Part shown: in pieces, positions 1 to 12,651 of the stretch
How the letters are laid out: the number at the start of each line of letters is the position of its first letter
Numbering within the stretch: position 1 is the first letter of the stretch
Assembly: GCA_002914845.1 (NCBI GenBank)
Contig: JXTC01000679.1
Coordinates: forward strand, 6,876-70,875
Direction: 5' to 3'
Length of the DNA: 64,000 bases
Source of the DNA: Trema orientale
Taxonomy: Eukaryota > Streptophyta > Magnoliopsida > Rosales > Cannabaceae
Notes under the pieces: generated by a model
What the model saw: only the letters and a program-made list of their open reading frames with translations
Database searches by the model: none
What the model was told of the DNA's origin: nothing
Position numbers and translations under genes: made by a program

Positions 1-2540
1 TAGTTTTAAGTTTGTTTGTAAATTTCATTTATAATCTCTTTTTTGCCAATCTGTTTCCCTAATTTTCATAGGGTTGAGTTTCAATTAAAGGTTACCTTTA
101 GGATAAATTGCCCAATTTTCTTGGAAGTTTAAATCAACTATTAAACCGCAAATACCTGCCTCATAAACTGTCGCACCTAAGAGCTTTATTTTTATTATTA
201 TTGAGCTACATATTTATATATTCCTTGGAATTAATCAAAGTGAGCTAGTGCTTGTTAGGTAAGTGTAAAAAGTGACAATATGTAATAACGTCACAACTTT
301 AATTACCACAATGTACTAGCGCCACTCTGAAACATTAATGTCACCATAAAATCGGTGCGCTTTGTTTCAAAATACAAAAACTTTTAAAATTATAGGAGGA
401 AAAAAAAAACAAAGAAGTCCTTTTTTTTTTTTTTTGCTCTGAAAAAAAGAAGACGTTCGGTAGACGTACGTAATTGGTAATGAAAATAAAAATCATAAAA
501 GAGAACAAAATAGAAAGGAAATTGTTCATTTGTTTTTTTTGATAAAAAAATGAAAGAAAATAACTACACCAAATTTAGGGTTTATATTATTCGCGCTTAA
601 AAAATAATTTAAGGGGTTCTCTTGTTTGGATTCTATTTATAAAAAAAAAAAATCAGAAAAATTTTAAACGTGATATAATTTTGGAGTATTCAGAATTTAA
701 TAGACGGGAAAAGATAAAAATTTCGAAAGAAATTTTGTAAAACTAACATTGTTTGATGGATCGGACCAGAAAATGGATTACCTTTTTTCTTAATCATGCT
801 CTCATAAATACCCGTTTTTAATATTTTTTTCCAGAAATATATACCACACGGATTTTATACATGAGATGTATACCGTAATATATCTCGTAAATAAAAATGA
901 TACCTCAAAATCGGTATAATTTTCAAAATATATACAACATGAATAAATTTGTACTATAAATATAAACATGGGTAAAAATTTATATCGTAAATGTATACCC
1001 AATATATTTTACGTATGTAGACAGAAAATGGGTATTTTTGAAAGAAAGCAAATAGAAATATAAAGCATAAAAACAAGTACTGGGTGTAAATTTCTCGATC
1101 ACCACCCTTGAGATATGAAATCGCATGATCAGCCCCACTCCTTTACCTGCCACATCTTAAGCACATTATAGTATTACATATAGATTATAGTATTACATAT
1201 AAGAGCTATGCTAGCGTCAGTTGCGTTAGTCGACTGATGCATATGGGCCCTTTATTCTTGTAAGACTCACATTGAATCTCATATAGACGTCACAAGAATA
1301 AAAGGCTAAATCCAAGAGTGGATCAGACACGAGTGTCGATAATACAGCCCTATGACATAATCCAATCTAATCCTGAATGTGCAAATGAAAGTGGTGTTTT
1401 ACCTTAGGGGAGAGATTTAAAATCACAACATGCATAGCCATCAGAATAACTTAAACATCCATGTATATTTAAGTACCATTTTTCACTCCCACTAGGTTGG
1501 CACTTGGCAGTGTCCTATATTTTTTCTGCTTCTGATTTTGTAATTACTTGAGCAGAAACTGAATTTATAGGAATGAAGAGCTATCAAAATTTCCTTATCA
1601 GAAAATAAAAAAGGTATAATTTAAAAGGCTTCCATCAAGCTTCATAATTTTCCCTTTAACATTCAGTGTCTATAGATGTCAACATCTGACCATCCAGACA
1701 TGGTTAACAACACAATTCATCCAATGAATTTTGGGTTTACATATATGTATGTATATATGAACAAATTTACATACAAATACTCTGTATTATATAAGTCTGT
1801 CCAGATGGGAAGCTCTTCTCTCCAACTTCCACTCTTATTTGGGATACAACAGTACAATCATCATTGACTAACTGATACTTAAAACATCCAGCGCAAAAAG
1901 CATCTCATCCTCAGCATGTCATGTCTGGAGAAAAGGGCTCACCTGAAAATTCAATTTGAACTCGAACATAATTTGGAGTAACATAAATACACCCACACGC
2001 ACACACATATCTATATACATATATATATGCATGGATGAAGTAGGTTAAGCTGTTTGGGAAGGCCGGACTAGTTTTGTGATAAAAGCCCCCAGGCAAAGTT
2101 CCTCTAATGACATAAATGTGTCCTGACAAAACTCACTCTAATAACCATATGATCAATGAAATGGGGAGATTATTATTTATGACATCAACATCAGGAATGT
2201 GTGAGTTATCAGTTTGAGCATCCAGCTGACAAATAAATGGTAAAACTGACACTGGATATGAGAATGTAAGTATGCGTCACGCTTTCACTCTCACTTGACA
2301 GTGACAAGGACTCAGGATTGTTATCACAAGGTGAAGGCAACAGAGGACATGGAAGTGGAGTTTGAGTCTGAGAGAAAGAAAGATGTGCCAATGGTTGTGG
2401 GTATTTATAGGATTCGAAATTTCCGGTTATTTTTTGGTCTTTGTATTTCAGGTCGAGTCATTTTATGTAACTCTTCTTGTAATATAAAGTCATGGCACCA
2501 AGATAGAGCATTTATAGCATCTATAGATCAAATTCGACTT
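1..2540. other. AT-rich intergenic region
   Basis: I see no certain gene. The region has A/T homopolymers, a short imperfect hairpin at about 1249-1305 and short (TA)n stretches near 2010-2030. On the minus strand, three short stretches (about 1911-2129, 2150-2225 and 2290-2391) translate into coding-like residues, but I cannot join them into a frame with a start codon. They could be relics of a gene or chance. Confidence 0.5.
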
Positions 2541-2800
2541 TGAAAAAAGTAAGAATCTGATTTGGTGGTGATGATGATAACTTCTACAACTGCCAGTGGA
2601 AAGAATTGCAATTTTTTGTTGGTTTTGGTAGCAAAATGGAAAGTTTAATTAGCAGTTTGCTCTAAGTGGTCTTGCATTTAAAAAGAAAAACAGAAAAAGA
2701 AACGAAAGATATAAGAGTAACCCAACGTCATAATTCACAACTGACCTTCAAAATTTGAAATGCTGAGGATAGATTCTCTTGCTGAAACAAATTCAAGAGC
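2540..2800 (-). other. probable 3' UTR of the RHF2A-like gene
   Basis: This sequence follows the TGA stop at 2801-2803 on the minus strand. No further coding similarity is visible and it is AT-rich. The polyadenylation site cannot be placed by eye. Confidence 0.4.
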
Positions 2801-5800
2801 TCAACGGGAGGCCGAACTTGCAGCACTACTTTGTGTGTTGCTGTCATTCAACAAGCTTTCTCCATGAGTCTCCAAATGGTTCTGGTACCTTCCCTCTGCA
2901 TCAAAACCATGGTTTATATTATCTGCTAGAGAACCTCGACTGGCTGTGTCGTTTTCTCTGGTTTCAAGACGCTCCATCATCCGAGATATGTTGGCGATTC
3001 CCGCATTTACTTCACGGCGAACTTCAGACCCATCTGATATGGAACTGTTACGAGAGAACAGCCGTTCTTTCCACCCTCTAGTGCTCTTTGAAAATGATTC
3101 TTTGTATCTTGTACATATCATAAGCCAAAAATGCATATTGGAAGGTCAGATATAAAGCCAGCCACAAAGTCCATCAAGAGTATCAAGTATGAGAGTGCCT
3201 TCTTCATATATCATACCTCATTGACATTGCATTAAATTTCGATTTCAGAGACTCTGAAAATGACTGGAAATCTGAGGGTCCAGCTCTTTCTTGATTTGGT
3301 GGCAAGGAATGACTGAGAGAGTTCCTACAGACAAATAATGAATAATCATATAAATAAAGGAATAAATTACTTGTCAAAGTACGTAAAAAGTAGAGTATAC
3401 AACAACATTCCAGCAATAAAAAGGAAAAACTTAGTGACTACAGATTCATAAAGGTAGTTTCTTGACGATTAGTTGGCATTAAGTTGGATCCTGATGCTGA
3501 AGAAGAATTTTGATCAGCTTGAACAAAAGAGAAGTGTGGAATCTGCTGCGACGGTTCATCTCCACCAGATGGAAGAGGGGTAGATGGAGTAGCTACAGAA
3601 ACTGCAGCGGGTTCATTGTCCCCTCCTGAAGCAGAAACAGGACCAGAAGAAGGTGCAGTAGGATGAGTGGAAAACACCAAGTATTGTGGACGGCCATGAG
3701 CAGATGATCGACCCCTCTGGCTTTCCCTCCTACGAATGTGGTGGGCCCTCCCCATTGCAGCAGCAGCAGCCAAGTGCTGGATTATTCGCTCTTCAAGCTC
3801 GGCATCATTTGTACCGACAGGTAACTGCATCATATGGAATAGTTCCCATAAGGAAACTTAATATTCTAGTTGAAACTATTTACCTTTTCTAGGATTTATT
3901 TCTCTTTTCTAACCCAAAAAATCGCTAAATTTTGCCCCTCCTTTAGTAGCAAACAAATTTATTATGAAAAAAACGAGGTATAGTTAGAGCACGAACATGC
4001 TGTAACTCAAAATCACCAAGGGTGGGATGACGAAATATAGTGGTATTTCTCGATGGAGTGGCCCTGAAGTTTCTCTCTCGTTCCACCGCCTCAAGTAATT
4101 CTTGACTGCCAATGCACACATCAGATAAGCCATCGCAAGCAGATAGTAGTGTGTCAAGCCAAAATAAGGAAATTAAATTGTCACGATAAATATAGTGGTG
4201 CTTCATTCCACACACAGAAACGCCCTAAAAAAAAACCTGGCAGGGTCCTTCAGGCTAATGGGTTGCCAACACATGGGACACTGAGAGCTTCTCTGGCACC
4301 TAGAAAGATGAAGCTTAGCGTAAGATTTTTGTCTGTTCACCAATAAATCACTTATAACCTAGTGCTTGAGCAGATAAACTTAGATACTACTTTCACAATG
4401 CAGAAATGATTGATGAACAAAGGGATGACTCATAACAAGTAATTGGCGAAGGGGGGAGAGAGAAGGAGGGGAGAGGGAGGGGAGGACAATGGGGACATCA
4501 TTATGAAGACAAGAAGGCTACTGTGCCTTATCAATCCAACTACAAAGACGTCTTAACAGAGCAAGTCTTGAGTTTACAATTGCAAGGGCTTGATGATCAA
4601 TGCATATACGGTGAGTATATTAGCCAAGAGACCATAAACAAACGTAAAAGGAGAGATTTACACTTTTCCTCTTTCTTTTCCTCTAAAGAAAGAGGATATG
4701 TCAAGAATTAACATTGTCATAGACAAAATCAGGAAGACAAAAATTCAATGATAATTATTGTATACGGACTTGTAGAAGTCTAAACGGAAGACTAAACAAT
4801 GATTCTACTTCTAACAGGATACGTTTTAGTTACCATTCAAGAATGCACTGAAGATGAAACTCATGCTTGCAAATGGTCACCTGCAAACCAAGAGACAAAA
4901 ACATAGTTAAAGTCAAAGACACATTTTTTTTTTTTTTTTGGTAATAAGTCAAAGACACATTTATTACTTATAGAAGCAAATACCAAGGAAGAAATTCTTG
5001 TTTAACAATGTAAGAGTTCATATAAAATTTGTTAGCTGAAAATGGAGAGTGCAACAAAAATAGATATCTAATTAGACATATTACAACAATTTAGCTTTCG
5101 CAAAATATACATATATACATGTATACAGGACATATTACCGAGGACGGATCACTTTCACAAAATTCCTCCAGGCATATGCTGCAACTGTCCTCACAGGGGT
5201 CTTGTATTCCCCCATCAACAAATGCAGCAGGTGATGTCAAGTGACTCTCAGTATTCTTTCCTACTTCCATCTCCTGAACCTTCAAAAATGTAAGGGAAAC
5301 GCAAAACAGTTCAATAGAGATTTAACAACCAACTTTTCAAACATTCACCATTACCAATATACTATCCACAAACAACAATAGGTATTGAAAGACAGAAAGA
5401 GGAAAACAAAGGAAGAGGCGTCCATTTTATGAGCTACCCAAGTTCAGTCCTGAAAATTGAGAGAAGAAAAGCAAAACCCGCCAAAAACAAGAAACTTAGA
5501 ATCAATTTCATCTATGAAACCAACCAAACCCCCTCATAATAGCCTGGGAAACTTGTTTTAATGATAATATGTTTTGCAATTTGTAATAGTTGCCTCCGAA
5601 AGGCTGCTGACAATCAGTAGTTAAGCCAGGATTTAACGCTTCATATGGCTTCATTGCTTGCAGATTATTCACCGTAAATTCACAAAGTAAAACAAGCTTT
5701 TCGTTTTAGGCCGAGAAGAAATGCTTATAGCTCAATTTTTGATGCACCATAAAGCCATTAAGAACAGCAGATTGAGAATAAAATGAAAAATCATTATCTT

Positions 5801-6074
5801 CTTTCATGCTGATATAGTTCCTTCATATAAAATTAATACTAAAGTAAAGAAATTTACATCAAAATCAACAAAAATGATACTCTTTTCGTACATGCATAAT
5901 CGCAAGGCACAGCTATAGAGAAAACCCAGATGAGAAAATGGTCTAAATAATCCAAAAGTACCACAAAACCAAAAATTTTATCTATAAAAGAACCTCAAAT
6001 TTCAGAGCCACCAACAAGCTAAAAGAGAAAGAAATTGAAGTGCAACAGGGAATAATTCATGGGTTTACCTCCAT
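2801..6074 (-). CDS. RHF2A: RING-H2 E3 ubiquitin ligase, RHF2A-like
   Basis: Eight coding exons (minus strand): 6074-6069, 5279-5139, 4880-4834, 4299-4237, 4105-3997, 3824-3442, 3324-3217 and 3107-2801. All introns are GT-AG and all joins keep frame, giving 387 aa, close to the family length. The RING-H2 finger lies at residues 35-75: C35-x2-C38-x14-C53-x-H55-x2-H58-x2-C61-x10-C72-x2-C75, followed by the family block SQELLEAVERERNF. The Ser-rich middle (about 165-245) looks disordered. The C-terminal part holds the conserved stretches SFSESLKSKFNA and GSEVRREVNAGIA. In Arabidopsis, RHF1a and RHF2a are RING ligases that target the CDK inhibitor KRP6/ICK4 for proteasomal degradation during gametogenesis; the same role here is inference. 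The first exon supplies only codons M-E; the next in-frame ATG is residue 6. The weakest junction is the exon 6 donor (GTAGTC at 3441). Confidence 0.9.
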
Positions 6075-6518
6075 TAAGGGAATTGGATATATATATAAAT
6101 ATAATATAATATATATATGTGTTGTATAGTTATATGTATATATATGGTCCAGAAAATGGATCAAGAAGAAGACCAGAGAGCGCCCATGAAATGAAACAGA
6201 TCAGGCTCTGGCCTCCTATCAGAGAACAACCCAACTAGCGATCCATACCAAACAACGAGATGAAACTCTCAGAATTCAATGATGATAAGGAGAGAGAAGC
6301 AAGAAAAGAAGAGAGAGAAAGCTAGAGAGAGAATGATAATGGAAGAGAAAGATGAGAATATTACATGTCTCCCTCCACCTTTAATTATGGATTCTCTTAT
6401 TTATTTATTATTTATTATAATTGTGGGGTTATTGATGTACTTGTGCTTTTTATTTACTTTTTTTTCCTTACTGGAAAATAAAAACCTCATCCCCAATTTA
6501 GCTCCAAAATATTATTTA
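6075..6518 (-). promoter_or_regulatory. 5' leader and promoter of the RHF2A-like gene
   Basis: Upstream of the ATG at 6074 lies a TA-rich stretch (about 6085-6145), then a purine-rich tract (about 6285-6345; CT-rich on the coding strand). CT-rich tracts are common in plant leaders and core promoters. The transcription start is not determinable from sequence. Confidence 0.4.
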
Positions 6519-6878
6519 GGGGCAGTTTGGTTCGCCCATTCCATTCTATTGGAATAGAAAATTCATTTGAATATGTGTTTATTTCAACAACTCTAAATTT
6601 TCCATTCAAATGGTCTTTTGGAATGAGTGTTTGTTTCAACAATTTAGTTTTTCCATTCAAATGGTTCATCAGTCACATCAACTATTTGAATGGATTTTTG
6701 TGTCTTGGATGAGAATGGAGGAGAAGAGGTATTTTTGAATGGTCCATTCCAATACTCCCATTCTAATTATAACCCATTCCACTATTTTTTCCATTCAAAT
6801 GTCTTCCATTCCAATTATAACTCATTCCACAATTTCCATTCAAATACACACATTCAAATAGGCGAAACAAACGGGGCC
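6519..6878. mobile_element. MITE, PIF/Harbinger (Tourist)-like, about 360 bp
   Basis: The ends form an inverted repeat. The left begins GGGGCAGTTTGGTTCGCC and the right end, read on the other strand, begins GGCCCCGTTTGTTTCGCC. A G-rich start followed by GTTTGGTT is typical of plant PIF/Harbinger MITEs. Flanks are TTA on the left and TAA on the right, matching the TWA target of that superfamily but not identical to each other. The interior repeats motifs such as CCATTCAAATG and has no coding capacity. Confidence 0.65.
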
Positions 6879-9042
6879 TAATTTATTCTTTAAAAAAGGG
6901 TGAGAAAAGAAAAGTAAAAGTCTTTCCTTTTATTCGCATTTCATTTTTAATAATAATTTCAAAATAGTCATGCATAATGTAAAAGGTATATTTTGTGGAT
7001 TATTAGTTTTTTTATTAATTTGATATTGTTTTTAATTAGTGTATACACTACTACTTTTTACCCTTTAATTATGGGTTCTTTTTTTATGTATTATAAATAT
7101 GGGGTTATTGATGTGCTTGTATACTTTTATGCTTTTTAATTACTTTTTTCCTTATTAGAAAATGAAAATCTATCCTCACTTTTGCTCCCAGAAAAAAGAA
7201 AAAGAAAGGAAAAAAAAAAGCCTTTCTTTTGATTCCTATTTTATCTTGAATAGCAGTTTTAATAATCATGGATATTTTTATATTCTAAGGATTATTAGTT
7301 TATTTATTAATTTGATTTTTTTTTTCGCTCATGAATTTGATGTTGTTTTTAATTATTGTACACGCTATCTGGGTCATTAGCTGGAATGGCATGCAATCGT
7401 TGTTTAACATTCAACAAATCCACTAAAAATCCTCCATTTAGTTTTTAAATTAATTATTAAAAAAAAAAAGAAAAAGTTTGTCTTTACTCACTGGTGGTCA
7501 TCAAAATCAGCACCTCTTCTTATTTAAATTAACAATTCATAAATTCTCAATCATAACCATATTCACCGATTAATCTTATATATGTGATAAGAATAGCTTC
7601 CAAATGATTAAAAAATAATAATAATAAAACTTCATGCACTCAACCTTTAAATAGTCCATCTTGCTTGATCTAAATCAAGAACCAAACCAAAGAAAAAGCC
7701 CATATCCCAAATCCTGTTTGGTGTGATGTGAAATAATATTTTGCATAATGGATTTCCTGATTTGATAAATGGGTCATATGGAAGAAACTAATAGGTGGGT
7801 CAACTAAAAAAAATTTGAACCCTCCTGAGGCTGCTTTCAGTTCCATCAATGACACTGTTCTCCAATCTCCATTAACAAAGAGCATGCTTAGAGAGGACTT
7901 AGAAATTTCAATTTGTTTCATTTCTATTGGACCCCAAAAAAGAAAAATAAAGAAAATGGACCAACTACTAGTCTCTTACTCTTAGTGATTTTATAATGAC
8001 ATAAGAAATAAAACTTCTTTGTTATATATGAAGTTTGAACTGTATAGTGTGTACATACCAAAACTTTTAACATATAGTCAAGGGAACCAAATCTCCACAA
8101 GAACCCCACAAAATTTTGTCTTCGTTTATTGTAGATAGTTAATCTTTTTTATGACCCGCAAATGAGATAATTACGCGTTTGTACCTTATAATCTAGTGGC
8201 GAATGTTGACTGTTTGTAGGAAAAAAAATTGATCAAATTTGGAGCCTAACCCATGTTAGACGGTATTGAAAAATAAGTTTAGAAGACTCTATAGTCTATT
8301 CTACCTCAAAAGGTCTTCCCATGAAGCAAAAAAATAAGGAAAAAAAAAATAGATTAGGACGAGTTTGAACTTCCAATCACGTGCATTTGTGAATGTTAGA
8401 GCTAAAATAATTATATCATAAATTATGGGAAGATTTTGAACTTCCAATCATGTGCATTTGTGCATGTTAGATCTAAAATAATTATATCATGGTATTTTAT
8501 AGTTGAAATTTCAAAGTGAAATGTTTGTTACTATGTGATCATTCTTCTTGTTTGGCTGGTAATGGTATAGTGGTGCATGGATCATTTATTGGTTATCTGT
8601 TAATTGATATGGGAATGGTATGGAAATGAATACATTTGAGATAGTAGTTGAACAATCTGACCTAACTCAACTAAATTTGAATTTGTTGTTGTCATGATAT
8701 TACAAGAATCGGGGTTTGTTTTTTCTCCACTGTCAGAGTCCAAAATTTGTTGTCTCAATGCCACTATAAAATCTATTTTTTTTTTTTTTTTTCAGAAAGA
8801 AGTTTCTGGAGGTTCTTAGCACAATGGCGTATTTTTTTAGCCTTTATAGAATAGATGTTCGTTTCGGGCGGTATGTCTGTAGAGATACAAAATTTCACTG
8901 AGATTCAGTTAAAATATCCACCGTTGAAACTAATATACTAAAATGTTCAATTATTTAAAGATAAAAATCGGCATTTACTAAAATGAAGTATAAAAATAGG
9001 GCGCACACTCTAATTTTCTCAATTGGATGAGAAAAGGACATG
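6879..9042. other. AT-rich intergenic region
   Basis: No gene recognised. It holds homopolymer runs and a two-unit tandem repeat at 8362-8491 (listed separately). Short open frames here have no coding-like composition. Confidence 0.5.
8362..8491. repeat. two-unit tandem repeat, period about 71 bp
   Basis: The segment containing TTGAACTTCCAATCACGTGC and GCTAAAATAATTATATCAT recurs about 71 bp later with a few substitutions (CACGTGC becomes CATGTGC, AGAGCT becomes AGATCT). Nothing coding is seen. Confidence 0.7.
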
Positions 9043-9676
9043 GTAGGACTATCTTGGGCCAAAATGACTTTGTTGTGCATTTCTTTTAATAATGATATTT
9101 TTAGGAGTGTCAATGAGGTCTTGATCTATGGCGAAGAACTTATTGACCATGAAAAAAGTCCTAAATAATGATTTAATTTTTATTTTATGGTTAAGAGGCT
9201 CTTGACCTATGGTCAAGATGTCTTTAACACTCTTAAAAATGTCATGTTTAGAAAAATACACAAAAAGTCATTTTGGCCCAAGTTAGTCTTAGAAGAAATT
9301 TGATTTTTCATGGTATTTTTTCAAAAAAAAAATTGAAAAATCCAGAATTTTGAAATTGTTTGAAAAATCCTGGATTTCAATTAGAAAAATATCACTTCTA
9401 AAGTAACTAATCAAGTTATCTGAAGTAACTTCTCAGGTAACTTGATCTATTATCTCAATTAACTAGATTGGTTATCCTAAGTAACCTAACTAGTTATCTT
9501 CAGTACCATTTAAAAATACTAATTTTAAAGAAAAAGTGGTGTTTTTAAATATTTTTAAAAGTGTTATTTTTCTAAATCAAGCTGGGATTTTTTAAAAAAT
9601 TCAACCCATCTGGAATTTTTCAATTTTTGGTATTGGAATTTTGTAAGAAGTCTTTGTCATTTTCTCCAATTGTATA
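9020..9676. repeat. inverted-repeat-rich block, probable nested MITEs
   Basis: An inner inverted repeat spans about 9045-9291: the left arm reads CTTGGGCCAAAATGACTTT and the right arm gives the same sequence on the other strand, with about 80 bp of similarity. A second pair of arms (about 9311-9400 and 9541-9640, around GAAAAATCC and TTTTTC) encloses short repeats of the kind AAGTAACTT. Outer segments near 9020 (CAATTGGATGAGAAAA) and 9676 (its rough reverse complement) suggest that both sit inside a larger element. No target duplication was identified. Confidence 0.5.
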
Positions 9677-10994
9677 TGAGTTTTATAGGGCCTTACAAAA
9701 CTGGGCTTTGTATAATTTTTGGGCGTTTAAGCCAAAATTAAACAATGACTGAATTTGCAAACTTATTTGAAAAAGGATTATTTTTCATATTTAATAAATC
9801 AAAATATATTGATTTATCTTATATGAAATTAATTTATTTTATATAAAATTAATTTATGTTTTAAGAAAAAAATTAACTAAAAAATAACTATTTATCAACA
9901 TAAAATTATAAAATAGCCGATTATTAAATTTCTGTACAAAACGGCCATTTTAAAATTGATCTAGAGAAAAGGACATTTATTATAAATACTCATGAGTTTT
10001 TTGTGTTTGCTTACCCAAATGGACTATTGGGCTTTAACAACCCAAGTCCAGCACAATTCATATGCGGGCTCATGTCCACCTGAAGTTCCTGAATGAAAAA
10101 ATTAGGTAGATGACCAATTTTTTAAATTGGTTTAAATAGATATACATTTTTTAAAAGTTATAACTAAATGTCTATTTTTTTTTTAAGCTTTAGTTGTGAA
10201 ATATGTTGTATTTTCACTTTTGTCATTAAATGAGTTGGATATTTAACTATAAATTTTTGAGTTTGGTTATATATTGAGTTTTGGAACAAAAATTGATCAA
10301 ATAACTAGTCAGCCTATCTTAACTTAACATTACTAGACTAATGCTATTTTGGTGTTTTACTGATTGAGGAGTATAAATGCTAGTTGGTTATATAATAATC
10401 ATTATATGAATTAATGATATTAATAGCCCCTGAATTATACTGTTGTACTTTTTTATTGGGAAAAAGACACATAGTACTACCTTTTGATAAATAATACCAA
10501 GAATACTATGTCCAAACTTTTACTTATTTTTGTACTACATTTTTTCAGAAAAATAACAAATTCTTGCTAAGAAAGACCAAATAACGTCTTAGAATTTCTA
10601 TTTTTTCTTGTTTCATTTTGCTACTAGTTTACTTGTAGCTGATCACTCTTAAAACTAATTACCAATTCATTATTAGAAATTATAAACTAATTTGGAAACT
10701 AAAAATAAAATTGGTTACTAAAAACCAACAACTATATTAGTTTTCATCATAAATATCATAACTATTTAATTAATAAAAACTGAAAACTAAATTAGTTTCT
10801 ATCATAAACAGTAGAACTATTTGGTTAATTCAATTATTGATTACTAGAAACCAATTTGGTTATTGGAAACTAGTTGCCAGAATCCAAAATTTTATATATT
10901 TCTGTTGCTTTTACTTCAAAAATATAATTATTTAATTTGAGAACTTGATCATATTCTTCAGCGTCCTTGTTCAATGCCTCACCAAATTCTTGCT
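9677..10994. other. AT-rich intergenic region
   Basis: No gene seen. Between about 10640 and 10860 there are repeated short motifs related to AACTAAATTAGTTTC in both orientations, possibly an old foldback element next to the tandem array that follows. Confidence 0.45.
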
Positions 10995-11425
10995 ACAGGG
11001 CATTCTTCAAAAAAGAAATCACAATAGCTTTTAGGAAACTTTCATTGTTTCCTGTGATTTGAAAAAGAAACCATAATGGTTTCTAAGAAATTTTTGTGGT
11101 TTCCTGTGATTTACTTAGCTACAGGGCAATCTGCTAAAAAGAAACCACGATGGTTTCTTGTGATTTATTTAGCTACAGAAAATTCTACAAAAAGGAAACC
11201 ATAATAGTTTCTCGAAAATGTTCATGATTTCATGTGATTTACTTACATACAGGATATTTAGAAACCACGATGGTTTCTCGTGATTTATTTAGCTATAGGA
11301 CATTCTACAAAAAGAAAACCACAATGATTTCCCAGAAATGTTCATGGTTTCATGTGATTTACTTACGTACAGGATATTAGGCTAAAGGAAACCAAGATGG
11401 TTTCTCTGAAACCTTTATGCTTTCC
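10995..11425. repeat. tandem array with embedded palindromes
   Basis: At least four divergent units each carry a near-palindrome of the form GAAACCAnnATGGTTTC (starts near 11067, 11141, 11261 and 11388), followed by TGTGATTTACTTA and a TACAGGryAT motif. The two best copies (11141 and 11261) are exactly 120 bp apart. No open frame spans the array. Confidence 0.7.
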
Positions 11426-12651
11426 TGTGATGATCCAACGGCTATAATGATGTGCATGAAAAGACGTATATTATTAATGCTATTTCTCTCTCTTACTTTT
11501 TAATATAAAAAAATGTGTAAAAAAAATTTTCATTAGCCAAATTGATACCTATGCATATGCAAAAAAAAAAAAAAAAAAAAATGGAAGACCTACTGGATTG
11601 GTGCCCTATATGTTTATACTATAATGTATAAATATAGAAATAGGTTGTAATTTCGAATTCGAAGACTGGAATTGTTTCATCATAAAATTTTAATTTTGTA
11701 CATGTAGACTTGATGTAATTTTGAGGATGTGAAAGATAATATTTGAACATATAAGGGGTATTACTTCAATTATTTTCAAATTGTATCCTACATTCAGAAT
11801 TATTATTTTATGGTGAAATGGTACTAGTTTGGGTCCTTTAGGGACTATATCCGAAGCCATAGATATACCTTAATTTTTTTGTGTGATAAAAATAGGCTCC
11901 TCAGATGAATAATATTAATAAAAACTAAAAAGATTCAATTATAGTATAAGTATAGAGAATTACAATTTCAAACTCCTCAAAAAAATGAGAATAAAAGTGG
12001 GTCGCAAACACAATAATAACAAGAATTATGAGCTGCATAATTCTCTAAAAGTAAAAACTAATTGCCTTCACTTGCTATTGAACTGCATTCTTGACGGGTA
12101 GACTATGATTCTAACACTAAATGAGATCCATGCCTGCTAAAAAGAAACCAATCCGTCTGCATTACAGATTTATATTAAAGAAAAAATCTCAGATTCAAGA
12201 TTTAGTAAATGAAATTTAAAACTTACACAGATCAAAGATCAGGTGGTACAAAATTTACACAAATATGGTACTACAACCAGATCTAAATCTAGATTTATTA
12301 GAAAATTAGAAGGAAAAAAATGAAAAACTCCTCATCCCTGAAAGAGATCAGGAAGAATAGGGGAAGAGGAGGAGAGGCTGGAGAAAGAGATTAAATCACT
12401 TCCTCTCCGACCTCTTGTGAGAGCGACGATAGAAGTCTTTTGAGAGAGAAAAAGAATGGAGGCTAGGACATTTGATAAAGAAAAAGAGTTCAACTCATGA
12501 ATAGATATACGTCAATTTTGTTTGTACTCTTCAAGTGCAAATTTTATTGTAGCTTTGAGCCCTCTTATGGATCGGGGGAATATATGAACCCCATGACAAG
12601 GTGGAGGTGTATATCTCATGTGGTTGCCTGTTTCAGTTCAGGGAAATAGAG
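11426..12651. other. AT-rich intergenic region
   Basis: No gene seen. A 21-bp A-run ends near 11580 and is followed by CCTACTGGATTGGTGCCC. That resembles sequence at about 30590-30620, suggesting a shared old repeat. A purine-rich patch occurs at about 12355-12390. Confidence 0.45.

Noticed and set aside
1249..1305. Small hairpin CCTTTATTCTTGT / ACAAGAATAAAAGG as a possible microRNA precursor
   Set aside because: The stem is only about 13 bp plus a weak inner part and matches no plant microRNA family I know.
10995..11425. Possible CRISPR-like array because of regularly spaced palindromic repeats
   Set aside because: Nuclear plant context, spacers that are themselves repeated and diverging, and irregular spacing. 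This is a tandem repeat.
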